The translations under genes were made by a program, and so were the position numbers. From assembly GCA_027575805.1 (NCBI GenBank), contig JANBPU010000027.1, positions 1 to 64,000 on the forward strand: a stretch of DNA of 64,000 nt, read 5' to 3'. The DNA comes from Mycoemilia scoparia. Its lineage: Eukaryota; Kickxellomycota; Kickxellomycetes; Kickxellales; Kickxellaceae. Below are positions 34,701 through 46,219 of the stretch, in pieces. The notes below the pieces were generated by a model. The model was not told the origin of the DNA and did no database searches. It saw only the letters and a list, made by a program, of their open reading frames with translations. Positions within the stretch are counted from its first letter, which is position 1. Each line of letters begins with the position of its first letter.

Positions 34701-37700
34701 CAAGCATGGCCTTGGTGGCCATCTCGATGAGGTCGACACCTGTGACCTTGCTAACAAATGGGAATGAACGAGCAGCACGGACATTGCACTCAATGACCTT
34801 GATTTCGTTGTTCTTGGCCATGAACTGGATGTTGTAGGGGCCAGTAACATCAAGGGCCTTTCCGATCTTGGCGGTAGCTTCTTCGATCTTCTTGACAGTG
34901 ACTGGGTCAAGATCCTGGGGAGGCTGGACGAGGGTAGCGTCACCAGAGTGGACGCCAGCGTTCTCGACGTGCTCGGATACGCAGTGCATTATGAGCTTTC
35001 CATCTAAAGCAACGGCATCGACATCAATTTCCTTGGCCTCTTCAATGTACTTGGTGATGACGACGGGGTGCTCGCGAGAAACAGTGACAGCCTGGTGCAA
35101 ATAGCTACTGAGATCATCCTTAGAGAATACAACATTCATGGCAGCACCAGACAAGACATATGATGGGCGTACCAATACTGGGTAGCCGACTTCATCGCAG
35201 AATGATTCAGCCTCGCTCATGTCAGTCAATTCCTTCCATCGTGGCTGGTCAACATTGATCTGATCAAGCATGCGAGAGAACTTGTAGCGGTTCTCAGCAT
35301 TGTCGATGTTGTCGGGGCTGGTGCCGAAGATCTTGACCTTCTGGCGGTGAAGAGCCAAAGCAATGTTATTTGGTGCTTGGCCACCCATAGAAAGGATAAC
35401 ACCAGCGGACTTTTCGATCTCGTAAATGTCCATGACACGCTCCAAGGTGATGTTGGTAAAGTAGAGGCGGTCCGCTTCATCATAGTCGGTAGAGACAGTC
35501 TCGGGGTTGTAGTTGATCATAACAGTCTTGAAACCATTTTCTCTGAGGGTGCGTATAGCACGGACTGCACACCAATCGAACTCGACAGAAGAACCAATTC
35601 TATATACACCAGACCCCATCACCATAACACCATGGTCCTCAAAGGCAACATCGTTCTCAGAGGCATTGTAGGTCATGTAGAGGTAGTTAGTGTAAGCGGG
35701 GAATTCGGCTGCGACAGTATCAATCTGCTTGACGAATGGGGTGATTCCGCACTCCAAGCGACGATTGCGGACCTGGAGCTCGTTGCGGCCAGTGAATGTG
35801 GCAATGGCTCGGTCAGAGAAACCAAGCATCTTTGCACGCTTAATGTAGGTCTGGGGGATTTCTTGGGCGGTGTCAATAGTGTTCAACTGCTTTTCCATCT
35901 CAACAAGACCACGAAGCTTGCACAAGAACCATTTGTCGATCTTGGTTAACTCCCAGATCTTTTCAGCGGTATAGCCCATATGGAAGGCGTTGGCAATGGC
36001 AAACATGCGCAAGTCGGTAGGGCTGGTGAGTTCCTGTTCGATTTCCTCCTTGGTCTCATTAACATAGGTATTGCGCCCAAAGCCATCAAAGCTGGTGTCA
36101 ACAGAGCGAATGGCCTCCTGGATGGTTTCTTCAAAGGTTCTACCGATAGCCATGACCTCGCCAACAGACTTCATAGCAGAAGACAAGTTCTTGCTGACAC
36201 GGTTGAACTTCTTAAGATCCCAGCGGGGAATCTTGGCAACAATATAATCAAGACTGGGCTCGAAGCAAGAAATGGTCTTCTTGGTTACGGTGTTTCTGAT
36301 CTTGTTGAGAGGAATTCCCAAACCAAGCTTGGCAGCGACGAAGGCTAATGGGTAGCCAGTTGCCTTGGAAGCTAGGGCAGATGAACGAGAAAGACGAGCA
36401 TTGACTTCAATGATGCAATATTCCTTGCTATCCGGGTTGAGAGCATACTGGATATTACATTCACCAACAACACCGAGGTGGCGGATAACATTGACAGCAG
36501 TGTTACGGAGCATCTGGTAGTCATCGTTGGAAAGAGTCTGACTGGGAGCAACAACAATGGAATCACCAGTGTGGATACCGAGAGGATCAAAGTTCTCCAT
36601 GTTACAAACAGTGATACAGTTGTTGTAGCTATCACGGACGACTTCATATTCGATTTCCTTCCAGCCCTTCATACTGCGCTCAACAAGAACTTGAGGGGAA
36701 GCGGCGAATGCCTTTTTGCAGAGCTGGACGAGCTCCTCTTCATTTGAGGCGAATCCAGATCCAAGACCACCAAGAGCATAAGCAGCGCGAATAATGAGAG
36801 GATATCCGATTTCGTTGGCAGCTTCAACGGCATCTTGAATGTTGGTAGCAGAGTGAGACTTGGCACACTTCTCGTTGATCTCAGCAACAGCGGAGGCAAA
36901 CAGCTCACGATCCTCAGTGACCATAATGGTCTCAATGGGGGTACCAAGAACCTGAACTCCGAGACCTTCGAACTCATCCTTGAGCTTGACACCAATGTTG
37001 AGTGCAGTTTGACCACCAAATGTGCAGTAGATACCATCGGGCTTTTCACGGAGAATTACCTTGCGGACGCAGTCGGGGGTGACGGGCAAAAAGTAGCACT
37101 TGTCAGCCAATCCCTTGGAGGTCTGGATCGTAGCAATGTTGGGATTGATCAAAACAGTATAAATATTTTCTTCCTTCAAAGCTTTAATGGCCTGAGAACC
37201 AGAATAATCAAATTCACCAGCCTGGCCAATGGTAAGACCGCCAGATCCAAGGACCAAAACCTTGCGGATGCGACGACCGTTGACGATGCGCCCAACGAAA
37301 GAGTCATCCTCTACTGGCTCGGCATTCCACTCGGCTTCGCGCTTAGCACGTTCTTCTGCCTCCTTTGTTCCAGGGAACTCAACAGGACCCTCGACCTTTC
37401 CGGTCTCAGCACAACGAATGATGGTGTCGATGAAGATGTCGAACAAATATTCCGTATCGCAGGGACCAGCAGCAGCCTCAGGATGGAATTGGACAGAGAA
37501 GTGAGGGAGGTCAGACATGTAGATACCCTCATTGGTATTGTCATTGGCGTTGATGAAGAGCTCGCGGACATTTGAAGGAAGAGTGCTAGTTTCTACGGCA
37601 TAACCATGGTTTTGGGTGGTGATGTAGCAGCGACCAGTAAGGTGGTGGGTACAAGGGATGTTTTGACCACGGTTACCGTACTTCATCTTTTCGGTCTTGG

Positions 37701-38670
37701 CTCCAGAGGCAATTGCGAGGACCTGATGGCCGAGACAGATACCGAAAATGGGGAAGCGCTTAGAGGCAAGGGCTTTCTTGATGTTCTCAATTGTTGGAGT
37801 GATTGTCGCTGGATCGCCAGGACCATTGCTGAGGAATAGACCATCAATATTCTCTTCCTTATTGAAATCGTAGTCCCAAGGAACCACGAGCACTTCAATA
37901 CCACGCTTGACGAGGCAGCGGGTCTGGTTGAATTTCATACCAATGTCGACAGCGACAACGCGGACGGGCTTGCCGTTAGGAAGGGTGCGGACCATGTTGG
38001 GATCGGGCTTGTACAGCTTGGGCTCTTTGATAGAGACTTCGGCGACAAGATTGGTTTCATTAGGGTCGCACCATTGGATTGCCTCAATATCGCTAGCGGT
38101 GGCCACCTTTGCGTTGTTCTTTGGGAATACGACCTTTCCGAGCATAACACCCTCCTCGCGGATCTTCTTGGTGATGGCACGAGTATCAACGCCATAAATG
38201 GCGGGAATGCCCTGCTCTTTAAGCCAGTCGGACAAAGAGCTGCTGGCAAGGTAATGAGAGAATTCTGGAGAAGCCTGGCTGACCACGAGAGCAGCAATAT
38301 GGATCTTGTGGGATTCGAAGTAGGCAGGAATATCCTTGAGGAGTGGGTCCAAAACGGTACGATCAGGAACACCGTAGTTACCAACAAGAGGGTAAGTGAT
38401 GACGAGAATCTGGCCGCTATACGATGGGTCGGTCAGAGATTCTGGATAGCCAACCATACCGGTTTGGAATACGCATTCGCCGGAGATATCTTTGCCCTCT
38501 GCACCGAAGGAGTAACCCTGCAGGCAGGTACCGTTTTTGAGGGCCAATGTTGCCAGGGGTGGCTGCTCCTGCATGAGCTCTGGAACGGTATCTCTGACGC
38601 CACCGTTTGGTCCCTGGGGGACGAAGAATGGGGTGCAAGGAGGGATGACAGTGTATTCGTTCAAAGTCAT
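31765..38670 (-). CDS. URA2: Multifunctional pyrimidine protein Ura2 (GATase-CPSase-inactive DHOase-ATCase)
   Basis: Single 2301-codon frame without introns; yeast Ura2 is 2214 aa. It catalyses the first two steps of UMP synthesis in the cytosol. Order: small-subunit and glutaminase domain with GICLGHQ (nucleophile C312) and QFHPEA (H396, E398); two CPSase ATP-grasp halves from about 468, starting [21 protein letters not shown]; a regulatory MGS-like domain with [10 protein letters not shown]; a dihydroorotase-like domain (about 1500-1830); a Ser/Ala-rich linker; and aspartate transcarbamylase (about 1985-2301) with [12 protein letters not shown] and [10 protein letters not shown]. Where active dihydroorotases read PGxxDxHxH, this protein reads [16 protein letters not shown], so the metal-binding HxH is missing. 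That is the known fungal state and implies a separate URA4-type dihydroorotase elsewhere. UTP feedback is expected from the family. Confidence 0.98.
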   Translation of the reverse strand: MTLNEYTVIPPCTPFFVPQGPNGGVRDTVPELMQEQPPLATLALKNGTCLQGYSFGAEGKDISGECVFQTGMVGYPESLTDPSYSGQILVITYPLVGNYGVPDRTVLDPLLKDIPAYFESHKIHIAALVVSQASPEFSHYLASSSLSDWLKEQGIPAIYGVDTRAITKKIREEGVMLGKVVFPKNNAKVATASDIEAIQWCDPNETNLVAEVSIKEPKLYKPDPNMVRTLPNGKPVRVVAVDIGMKFNQTRCLVKRGIEVLVVPWDYDFNKEENIDGLFLSNGPGDPATITPTIENIKKALASKRFPIFGICLGHQVLAIASGAKTEKMKYGNRGQNIPCTHHLTGRCYITTQNHGYAVETSTLPSNVRELFINANDNTNEGIYMSDLPHFSVQFHPEAAAGPCDTEYLFDIFIDTIIRCAETGKVEGPVEFPGTKEAEERAKREAEWNAEPVEDDSFVGRIVNGRRIRKVLVLGSGGLTIGQAGEFDYSGSQAIKALKEENIYTVLINPNIATIQTSKGLADKCYFLPVTPDCVRKVILREKPDGIYCTFGGQTALNIGVKLKDEFEGLGVQVLGTPIETIMVTEDRELFASAVAEINEKCAKSHSATNIQDAVEAANEIGYPLIIRAAYALGGLGSGFASNEEELVQLCKKAFAASPQVLVERSMKGWKEIEYEVVRDSYNNCITVCNMENFDPLGIHTGDSIVVAPSQTLSNDDYQMLRNTAVNVIRHLGVVGECNIQYALNPDSKEYCIIEVNARLSRSSALASKATGYPLAFVAAKLGLGIPLNKIRNTVTKKTISCFEPSLDYIVAKIPRWDLKKFNRVSKNLSSAMKSVGEVMAIGRTFEETIQEAIRSVDTSFDGFGRNTYVNETKEEIEQELTSPTDLRMFAIANAFHMGYTAEKIWELTKIDKWFLCKLRGLVEMEKQLNTIDTAQEIPQTYIKRAKMLGFSDRAIATFTGRNELQVRNRRLECGITPFVKQIDTVAAEFPAYTNYLYMTYNASENDVAFEDHGVMVMGSGVYRIGSSVEFDWCAVRAIRTLRENGFKTVMINYNPETVSTDYDEADRLYFTNITLERVMDIYEIEKSAGVILSMGGQAPNNIALALHRQKVKIFGTSPDNIDNAENRYKFSRMLDQINVDQPRWKELTDMSEAESFCDEVGYPVLVRPSYVLSGAAMNVVFSKDDLSSYLHQAVTVSREHPVVITKYIEEAKEIDVDAVALDGKLIMHCVSEHVENAGVHSGDATLVQPPQDLDPVTVKKIEEATAKIGKALDVTGPYNIQFMAKNNEIKVIECNVRAARSFPFVSKVTGVDLIEMATKAMLGLPVVPYPNAGKRLSYVGVKVPQFSFSRLLGADPLLGVEMASTGEVAAFGRDKYDAYLKALVATGFRVPEKNILFSIGSFKEKQELLPSIKLLHQMGFKIFATSGTADFIQEHNIPVKTLDAESQIEEYSLQQYLANNLIDMYINLPSKNRYRRPSSYVSAGYKSRRMAIDYSVPLITNIKCAKIFIEAIARYNPKKWEIANLDYISSHRTVVLPGLVNIGSLFANVNNSQKFLNATKSAVCAGFTEIVVSPNTVDFSATDDHTLVMLKSVTNGNSFVDYKIGTVASEDNASKIQDLSNEGPVLFISFNKRLSTYIDKYDTVGKQIKEWPETSPIITDASGNDLASVLLMAWIHNRSIHVTDIHSIEDLDLIRQSRDKGLPVTCDISVFTLFVTKEKTGGSALDGGRQLLTEREAEAMWDNLEEIDCFSIGTLPNALSNNADGAVGYALALPLLLTAVAQKRLTVDDVVLRFSTNPRRIFNLGEQSDTYVEVHLDRNQKITERHPDSKWFPSKAVESLSGFVHRVVLRNKTLFLDNKFYGSDDGPTGREQSANYRTLSSGPSRKEVLTGVGIDGLSPFVHTQYERAAASSRLAPRRISLSSSIAEDTFIAATAPPSTVITAPETAASANKVDEPIAKRYGVKQGATPLNLNMVENSLSDVFARHGGPNPFYMKHILSVRQFNRKDLHLLFAIAQEIRIQVERHGRIPLLKGRHMAAVFYEPSSRTLASFQAAMMRLGGQVVTANSDNSSIAKGESAEDTVRAFGSYSECIVLRHPEAGMVERVAKNSNVPVINAGDGTGEHPTQAMLDAFTIREELGTINGLTITMIGDLHNGRTVHSLASVLAEHKVKLNFVAPAGLGMPDYIKESIMQRGPHVVINEYTELNDEILDNTDVLYVTRVQKERFTDPAEYEKVKDSFVIDNNTMRKCKPNMIVMHPLPRINEISSNVDTDPRAAYFRQMRYGMFVRMALLMLVMNHTL

Positions 38671-40595
38671 TGTTTTTAGTTGAGATGTATGTAATAGAGA
38701 CGATTCGAGATAATATATATACGAAGATATAGGGATCGGAAAATAGATCTGGGGTTATAGATAAGATGGAATAGCACTAGTCGAGATATGCTACTTTTTT
38801 GAGATATACAAGAATGAGAAAGACGCTGGATGAGTAGTAGAGATGTAGACGACGATTTAAGTTATCTTTAAGAGAAGTCTAATGCAATTGACCAAAGATG
38901 ATGATCTGAAAGGAGTCAAGAAAACAATAAAAGATAAGTTAGCCAACCCTTAAATGAAGAAAATTGCTGCATTGCACTGCACAGGCGGCTATTCTCCAAT
39001 GCACCTAAAGTAAAATAGATGAGTCAGTTACCTGGCTAATCAATAAATTTGAAATAGAATTTTGTGCTATGTTAACGAGAATGAAATCGGTATAGTTGAC
39101 GCAAATACCGACAGTTGATCCAAGCTCCAAGGAAATAACAATAAGTGACAATCAAGACCTTGGAGAAGGAATCCTGATGGAGGTAGGAGATGATGCATTT
39201 TATAGCTAAATTTTTTCCTCGATCTGTATGTGAGGGGGAGCTAATGTATCATACCATGTTGGTCCTGGGTCTTGGTGGCATATTTCTGGCCAGTCACAGG
39301 CTTTGATCTGCTCTAAATCGGCTCACGGCTCACCCCATCCTAAATGTCATCCACCAATGTGTGTCATAACCACGGCAGAACATGCTGATTTGCTCTGCAT
39401 TCCCAAGACATCGCGCAAATAAAAGGCCCTCGTGTGCAGTGCCAGCCTAGCCCAAAGGTTTGAGATGGGCATCGAGTCGTCTAACTACATCAGACTCGCT
39501 CTCCCAATAAAATGCAGTGATTGGACTTGATTTTATTGTTTTTCCAAAGCACCAAGAGCCATTCTAAACTTTGCGGGCTCATCTTGTGTCTTGGTTAAGG
39601 TGCTGCCCTCATCTAAGATAAGATAAGAAAAGAAAAGTTCAAGCTGTTCTCTGTAGCTCTGTGCAAACCACTACAGGCGTATGTTCAGAGCTGCGTTTCT
39701 ACAAAGTATGTGTGCATGGTTCAAGGTCAGACATGTCGGTACTTGGTTTTCGGATCCAGGACAGGCAGCGAATCAGAGCAAATTCTGGTATGGCTATGGA
39801 CCCCCTTTCCACCCATACAAGCTGACCCACACACGCCTTGACCATTACAAAAACATAGCCCTATCATCATCACACATCCCAATACAAACTGATTGCTGAG
39901 AACTACAAGTACATGGCTTTGCACACAGACCAGAAGCGCCGTGGTCGTGTGAAAAAGATGCTGCAGTTCCCCTGACATGCAGAGCTAGTAGACTGCAACT
40001 CAGAGTACAAAACATTAATTACTAGTCGCGGGATGGTTGAAAGCTGAGTCATTTTGAGAGTGATGTTCGGATGGGCAGCAGATGTAGCTCCATCGCTCCT
40101 CAACAAGATTTTAGACTCCTAAAAGATACAGCTATCTGCAGTAAATGTAGTCCAATCCGATCTTTGGTTGCACTAAAATCTTTGGCACAAAGTGGGTCCC
40201 CATTAAAATAGAATATTGCATTTTTCCAATAGATCGTGTTATTTTTTACGTATTCATCCTCTTCTAGCTAGAAAAGAAGACCCATCATGAAAATCACCTA
40301 TAGTTTGCTTTTCAGTGAAATTTGGGGGGAAATGTAGATCGGCTTGTCTTTAACTGGGAGGGGGAGGGGAATGGCGACTCTGAGGTATTACAGAATAACA
40401 ATAAAGGTGCTTTGGTATATAAAATATATTTAAATGAATTTTATAGGAAAATTTAACCAAGCATTTAAAACTAGTTATAGTGGTGGTAGTAGGAGTAGTA
40501 GTATAGAGGTAAATGTACGGACTTGTCCCAAAGAGGGGGGACATTGTTTTTGTAGCAGAAATGGTGGTGATCTAGATGACTTGGCTTATGCATGT
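38671..40595. other. 1.9-kb spacer upstream of URA2
   Basis: No coding sequence recognised between the URA2 start and the HSP60 stop. Two adjacent GATA cores (agataagataag) occur at about 39616-39627; these are binding sites for nitrogen-type GATA factors in fungi, but their use here is inference. A short GGT/AGT-rich run lies at 40480-40502 near the HSP60 3' end. Confidence 0.4.
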
Positions 40596-42326
40596 CTACA
40601 TCATACCGCCCATGCCACCCATACCACCCATGCCACCAGCGGGGGATGATGGTGGGTTCTTTTCAGGAGCATCGACAATCATGCATTCCGATGTTGTGAG
40701 AAGGGAAGCAACGCCAGAGGCATCAATGAGAGATGTGCGGACAACCTTGAGAGGATCAACAACACCCTGCTTGATCATGTCAACGTATTCGGAATTGGCA
40801 GCATCGAATCCAAAGTTGAAGTTGGAGCTGTCACCTTCAAGGATCTTGCCAACAACAACAGCACCCTCCAAACCGGCATTGTTGATGATTGTAAGAGATG
40901 GACGGCGAAGAGCTTCCCTGACAATGTTGACACCGAGCTTCTGGTCAAAGTTGCTGGTCTTTACTGAGTCAAGTAGCAAGGATGCCTTGAGAAGAGCAGT
41001 GCCACCACCGGGAAGAATACCTTCCTCAACAGCAGCACGAGTGGCGTTAAGAGAGTCAACGAACCTGTCCTTCTTCTCGCCGACTTCGACCTCAGAGGCA
41101 CCACCAACACGAATGACTGCAACACCGCCAGAGAGCTTGGCAAGGCGCTCCTGGAGCTTCTCCTTTTCGTATTCAGAGATGGTAGGATCATTCATGGTAG
41201 CACGGATCTGCTCGCAGCGCTGGTTAATGCGCTCCTTGTCGCCAGCGCCGTTAAGGATGAAGGTATCTTCCTTGGTGATGGTGACTGATCCGGTGGTTCC
41301 AAACATATCTGGGGTGGCCTTCTCAAGCTTGATGTCCAAATCGTTGGAGAAGACGGTGCCGTTGGTGAGGGTGGCTAAATCTCCAAGGATGGACTTGCGA
41401 TTGTCGCCGAAACCTGGGGCCTTAACGGCAGCGACCTGGAGCTGTCCGCGGAGCTTGTTAAGGATACAAGCGGCAAGGGCTTCACCATCAACATCCTCAG
41501 CAATGATGAGAAGAGGGCGGCGCTGTTGGGCAGCAGTCTCAAGAGCAGGAAGGATATCTTGGATGATCGAAATCTTCTTCTCAGAAAGCAAGATGAAGGG
41601 GTTCTCGAACTCGACCTTCTGGGTCTTGGGATCGGTGATAAAGTAAGGGGAGATGTAGCCACGGTCAAAACGCATACCTTCGGTGATTTCAAGCTCATCA
41701 GTGATGGTCTTGCCCTCCTTGACGGTGATGGCACCCTCTTTGCCTACTTTCTCCATTGCGCGAGAGATCAAGTCACCAATGTGGCGGTCGCCGTTGGCAG
41801 AGATGGTAGCTACCTGGGCGATCTCTTCGGTGGTGGTGATAGGGCGAGCCTTTTCCTTAAGGGTCTCTACAACCTTGTCTACTGCAAGTTGAACACCACG
41901 GCGAAGATCCTGGGGATTGCATCCAGCGGCAACATTCTTGACACCCTCAGAGAAGATGGCACGGGCGAGAACCGTAGCGGTAGTGGTACCATCGCCAGCC
42001 TCCTCGTTGGCCTTGTTAGCGACGTCCTGAACAAGACGGGCACCAAGGTTCTCGAATTTGTCTTCAAGGGTAATGCTCTTAGCAACAGTGACACCGTCCT
42101 TAGTGATCTTTGGGCTGCCAAATGGCTGCTCGATAAGGACGTTGCGGCCTTTGGGACCAAGAGTAACTGCAACGGCCTTAGCAAGAGTTTCAACACCCTT
42201 GAGAAGCTTGGCCCGAGCATCAATGCCAAAGGCAAGTTCTTTGTGAGTAGAGTAGCTGCGAACAGCCTTGCTTGTAAGACCAGCAGATTTAGCTACACGA
42301 GGAATGGACTTTGAAACGTGGGACAT
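40596..42326 (-). CDS. HSP60: Mitochondrial chaperonin Hsp60 (GroEL family)
   Basis: Intronless 576-codon frame. A basic, hydroxylated N-terminus ([20 protein letters not shown]) is a typical mitochondrial presequence, followed by the mature [22 protein letters not shown]. Conserved GroEL features include the [12 protein letters not shown] nucleotide-binding segment, [11 protein letters not shown] with the catalytic Asp region, the apical-domain [28 protein letters not shown], and the C-terminal GGM repeats. It folds imported proteins with Hsp10 in the mitochondrial matrix. It is arranged head to head with the HSP10 gene, with 510 bp between the two ATGs. Confidence 0.99.
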   Translation of the reverse strand: MSHVSKSIPRVAKSAGLTSKAVRSYSTHKELAFGIDARAKLLKGVETLAKAVAVTLGPKGRNVLIEQPFGSPKITKDGVTVAKSITLEDKFENLGARLVQDVANKANEEAGDGTTTATVLARAIFSEGVKNVAAGCNPQDLRRGVQLAVDKVVETLKEKARPITTTEEIAQVATISANGDRHIGDLISRAMEKVGKEGAITVKEGKTITDELEITEGMRFDRGYISPYFITDPKTQKVEFENPFILLSEKKISIIQDILPALETAAQQRRPLLIIAEDVDGEALAACILNKLRGQLQVAAVKAPGFGDNRKSILGDLATLTNGTVFSNDLDIKLEKATPDMFGTTGSVTITKEDTFILNGAGDKERINQRCEQIRATMNDPTISEYEKEKLQERLAKLSGGVAVIRVGGASEVEVGEKKDRFVDSLNATRAAVEEGILPGGGTALLKASLLLDSVKTSNFDQKLGVNIVREALRRPSLTIINNAGLEGAVVVGKILEGDSSNFNFGFDAANSEYVDMIKQGVVDPLKVVRTSLIDASGVASLLTTSECMIVDAPEKNPPSSPAGGMGGMGGMGGMM

Positions 42327-42836
42327 TTCTTTTAATTTGGCAAATCACGCGAGCTTGCGTCGATAAATAACAAAATACAAAAGATAGAGAAGGGGTTGAG
42401 GAAGCAAGGAGTATAGACAAGAGGGCTTTTTGATGCTATTTTGTGCTTGCGTTGCTAGGGATAAGTTGGCTTTACTGGCAACATCCAGATCCTTCTTGAC
42501 GCAACAACCAGACGCTGAAAAAATTACCATAATGTTTGATTACAAGCTTCTTTTAGATTCTTTTAACAATTGATAAAAAAATACTTGGATCAGCCAGTCA
42601 GATGGCCGGATTCTCTCCACAGAGCCCAGGAAACTGATGGAACAAACCAGATGCTCTGAAGTCGTAGCCTCTGTTGACCAGGATTATTAGAGTGTGCAGC
42701 CAGGCCAGAGACAGAATAGGAGGAAAGGGATCAAAAAGTCAACGTATGCCTCTGCTGCCCTTATATTTTGCTTTTCCCTTTTTCTTGTACCATTAACTTT
42801 AGTCGTTTCTATAAAACTCGCTACGTTTAAAACGCC
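42327..42836. promoter_or_regulatory. Putative bidirectional HSP60/HSP10 promoter
   Basis: A 510-bp spacer lies between divergent start codons of the two chaperonin partners. By eye I see scattered GAA and TTC pentamer halves (for example GGAAACTGATGGAAC near 42629-42643 and TTCTTTTAGATTC near 42549-42561) but no perfect alternating heat-shock element. A TATA-like tctataaaac lies about 30 bp before the HSP10 ATG. Confidence 0.6.
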
Positions 42837-43435
42837 ATGGTAAGCAGTCTTCCCCGGAAAAAAGTGTTATGGATTTTGCAGAGACGTTTTCTGATTTACG
42901 TTGCCCTGAATTTTTAAATTACAGTCTGCCCGTGCCACTATCAAGAAGATTGCTCCACTCCTCGACAGAGTCCTTGTCCAGCGTGCCAAGGCCGAAACCG
43001 TAAGTTGGGTTTATATTTTGACCAAAATAAATGACCTGCGATATACTATCGACGTAAAGCAGATAATTTATTTTTATGTGTGTGCCTTCTTATAATAGAA
43101 AACTGCATCCGGCATCTTTCTCCCAGAGAAAGCCGTCGAGAAGCTTAACGAGGGCGTCGTTGTTGCTGTTGGCCCCGGAAATATTACTAAGGTAACTATA
43201 ATATATAGCACGGATCAATGCTTGTGCCTTCTTGTACAATGTTTATGTGATTAGTTTTCTGAAAAATGACCATTCGATATTTTAGGACGGTAAAAGACTC
43301 CCAGTAGAATTGGCTGAGGGAGATCGTGTCCTTCTTCCTTCCTACGGCGGTACATCGGTCAAGGTTTCCGAAGATGACGAGGCCGAGGTTCTTCTTTTCC
43401 GTGAGAGTGAGATCCTTGCCAAGATCAGCCAATAA
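42837..43435 (+). CDS. HSP10: Mitochondrial co-chaperonin Hsp10 (GroES family)
   Basis: Four coding exons: 42837-42839, 42925-42999, 43099-43191, 43286-43435, giving 106 aa, the usual family length. The first coding exon is only the ATG, split from the rest by a GT-AG intron (ATG|gtaagc). The protein reads IKKIAPLLDRVLVQRAKAET, then KTASGIFLPEKAVEKLNEG (the mobile loop region), VVAVGPGN, VLLPSYGGTSVK (the roof/base GroES signature) and a C-terminal LLFRESEILAKI. It caps Hsp60 in the matrix. Pairing with HSP60 across one spacer suggests joint regulation, as in animals. Confidence 0.96.
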
Positions 43436-43670
43436 ACACATTCCAATGTTGATATAGCCTACCACACATGGTTTTAATAGTCTCTTTCACACCTAGCAAA
43501 AATAAACAAATGGGGACAAACCTACATCTCAGCACATAATAAAATTATAGTTTTCAAGACAAGTTTTTGAATGTACATTTATTTTGATGAACATGCTGGG
43601 AAAACCAAGTTGGATATTCTATGGGGAGTGTTGTTTTGATGATAGGCTATGACCATGGTCCTGTTGGCCT

Positions 43671-43994
43671 CTATTTTTGCATTAATGCCGTTAGCTGATC
43701 TAACGTTTCATTGTAATCTTGCTTTTCCTTCTGCCATACATTCTGGGCCGCTTCGCGTCTTTCTTCCTTGGTCATCGTCAAGCCCTCCATATCTGTATTT
43801 GGTTGCAAATGTATTCCCCGAATGGCCATTGCAACGGATTGATCGCTGGTCTTGGAGTCGATGGAGTTTACGAGCTTATCCTTTACCATCTTGTTTTTTC
43901 GTGGAGATTTCAACTTTTTTGCCTTGTTCACAGAGCCTGAATGCTTTTTAATTGGCGATTTTAATGGCTTCTTGTCCTGCTTTCTGCGACCCAT
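43671..43994 (-). CDS. Small basic protein of unknown function (107 aa)
   Basis: Single-exon frame that begins MGRRKQDKKPLKSPIKKHSG. It has a very Lys/Arg-rich first half (KLKSPRKNKMVKDK) and a helical, acidic-basic second half (TMTKEERREAAQNVWQKEKQ). No family recognised with confidence. The composition resembles small nucleolar or pre-ribosome factors, but that is only a resemblance. It sits between convergent HSP10 and divergent fumarase, and its ATG is 349 bp from the fumarase ATG. Clean length, an N-terminal Met at the upstream end and an organised charge pattern favour a real gene. Confidence 0.6.
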   Translation of the reverse strand: MGRRKQDKKPLKSPIKKHSGSVNKAKKLKSPRKNKMVKDKLVNSIDSKTSDQSVAMAIRGIHLQPNTDMEGLTMTKEERREAAQNVWQKEKQDYNETLDQLTALMQK

Positions 43995-44343
43995 CGGATG
44001 TATGTATGTTTGTGCCTTAAAATTACAAGAGTTCGGAATTTTTGGTTTTCATATGCTTCCTAAAAAGAGGTATGAGAGTTTTATTCCAGTTGCACAAGCC
44101 AGCAACGCACATGTCAAAAAAATGTTCCGAGCCGAGAGTTATGGGGAGGAATCCCTAATCCTTGTAGATCAGATCAGACACCACATTGCTAGTCTACTCG
44201 TGCAATATGTTTATAGCACCTTTGCGTCGACTCTTTAAGCAAAGGAGGACCGTGCAACTTTTCTCTTGTTGCTTATCTTATAGACTACTTTAAGCTCTAT
44301 TTAAAGCTTCCCACCACCACCGTACCCGATATATAGCAACAAC
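43995..44343. other. Divergent spacer upstream of fumarase
   Basis: No gene seen. It should contain promoters for the small basic protein (-) and fumarase (+). No clear motif. Confidence 0.4.
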
Positions 44344-46219
44344 ATGGTAAGTAGCACAGCTCCTGATTGCAGACCCTGCAATGTAAAGCAAGTGTACCAT
44401 AGCAGCCCATCATACTGCCTATCGCTACTCCAACAAAAAATATAAAGCACAGTCAGTATAACCAAATATTGTGGCCAATGCCTTTTTTGCACTGAACTTG
44501 CCTTGTGCTAGCTGTCTCGATTGAATCTTCTTGCTCAAAACGGATCAAGGCTGAGTTCCAGAGCCCTGGCTTCATTCAATAGCTCCAGGGTTCGGCTACT
44601 TCCTAATCAATCCAGATTTAGCACCTACGCTTCAACTTTGGTAATGAATCTTCCTAAAAATAATAAATGTGAAGTCCATGACGAAAGATGCAGTGTATAA
44701 TATTATGACTCCCATCTGGAGAGCTCCTATCCCTCCCAAAGATCTTGGACACGCCCATCATAGCAACCCAACGCACACACCCAGCAGCTATAAATAACCA
44801 TTTGCAACTTTTATGGGTACATAGCAAAAGTTCCGTCTCGAGAAGGATACCATGGGAGAGCTCGAGGTTCCCAATGATCGCTACTATGGCTGCCAAACCC
44901 AGCGTTCCAAGATGAACTTTGATATAGCTGCTGACACTGATCGCATGCCAGACTCGGTCATTCGAGGTATGGCCGTCCTCAAGAAGGCTGCAGCAATTGT
45001 TAACCAAAGATACGGGCTGGACGAAAAGGTCTCCCAGGCTATCCAGGATGCTGCCCAGGAAGTCATTGACGGGAAGCACAAGGAAGAGTTCCCTCTCGTA
45101 GTTTGGCAGACCGGATCCGGCACCCAGACAAACATGAATGTCAATGAGGTTATTTCAAACAGGGCCATTGAGATCATGGGCGGAGAGCTTGGAACAAAGA
45201 CCCCAGTTCACCCAAATGACCATGTCAACAAGTCCCAGTCTTCAAACGATACCTTCCCAACTGCCATGCACATTGCTGCTGTTGTTGAGATCAACCAGCG
45301 TTTGATCCCAGCTCTAACACAGCTCCGCAATGCCCTCAAGACCAAGAGCGACTCTTTCAACAACATCATCAAGATTGGTCGCACTCACTTGCAGGATGCC
45401 ACCCCGCTGACTTTGGGCCAAGAGTTTTCTGGATATTACCAGATGGTTTCCAATGCTATAGAGCGCATCGAAGGCACTCTTCCTCGCCTTTCTTATTTGG
45501 CAATTGGCGGTACTGCCGTCGGTACTGGCCTGAACACCAAGAAAGGCTTTGACGTAGCAGTCTGCGAAGAGATCTCCAAGATCACATCATACCAATTCAA
45601 GCCCGCTCCAAACAAGTTTGAAGCACTTGCTGCTCACGATGCTCTTGTTGAAGCCTCTGGTGCTCTCAACACCATTGCTGCCTCCCTATTCAAGATCGCT
45701 TCGGATATCCGTCTTCTAGGATCTGGTCCCCGATGTGGCCTTGGCGAACTCAACCTACCAGAAAACGAGCCCGGTTCCTCTATCATGCCTGGCAAAGTTA
45801 ACCCGACTCAGTGCGAGGCGCTTACTATGCTCTGCGCCCAGGTAATGGGTAACCACACTGCAGTTACCATCGGTGGAGCCAACGGACACTTTGAGCTTAA
45901 CGTATTCAAACCCATGATGATCTACAACGTGCTTCACTCTGTCCGCCTGCTTGCTGATGGAAGCAACTCATTCCGCACACACTGCGTTGAAGGCATCGAG
46001 CCAAACAAGAAGCGCATTGAGCAACTCCTTCACGAGTCGCTTATGCTTGTCACTGCTCTCAATCCATACATAGGTTATGACAACGCCGCCAAGTGTGCCA
46101 AGAAGGCCCACAAGGAAGGCACCACATTGAAGGAGGCCGCAATCTCACTTGGAGTTCTGACTGAGGAGCAATTTGATCAGTGGGTCCGCCCAGAAAAGAT
46201 GATTGGCCCCTCCGATTAA
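44344..46219 (+). CDS. FUM1: Fumarate hydratase, class II, with mitochondrial presequence
   Basis: Converts fumarate to malate in the TCA cycle. Three coding exons: 44344-44346 (ATG only), 44512-44640, 44825-46219, giving 508 aa. Exon 2 encodes a separate basic presequence ([20 protein letters not shown] and on to RFSTYAS). Exon 3 starts [20 protein letters not shown], the conserved fumarase N-terminus, and carries [13 protein letters not shown], the [14 protein letters not shown] segment, [16 protein letters not shown] and the signature [15 protein letters not shown]. Skipping or bypassing exon 2 would remove the targeting sequence; an in-frame ATG lies at 44852. Fumarase is dual-localised in many fungi, so this layout could matter, but no alternative transcript is shown by the sequence. 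Confidence 0.97.

Noticed and set aside
31774..38679. Many long plus-strand frames opposite URA2
   Set aside because: They are antisense shadows of the 2301-codon gene, produced by its biased codon use.
44347..44511. Intron retention in fumarase as an alternative N-terminus
   Set aside because: Reading through the first intron from the ATG meets an in-frame stop before exon 2.
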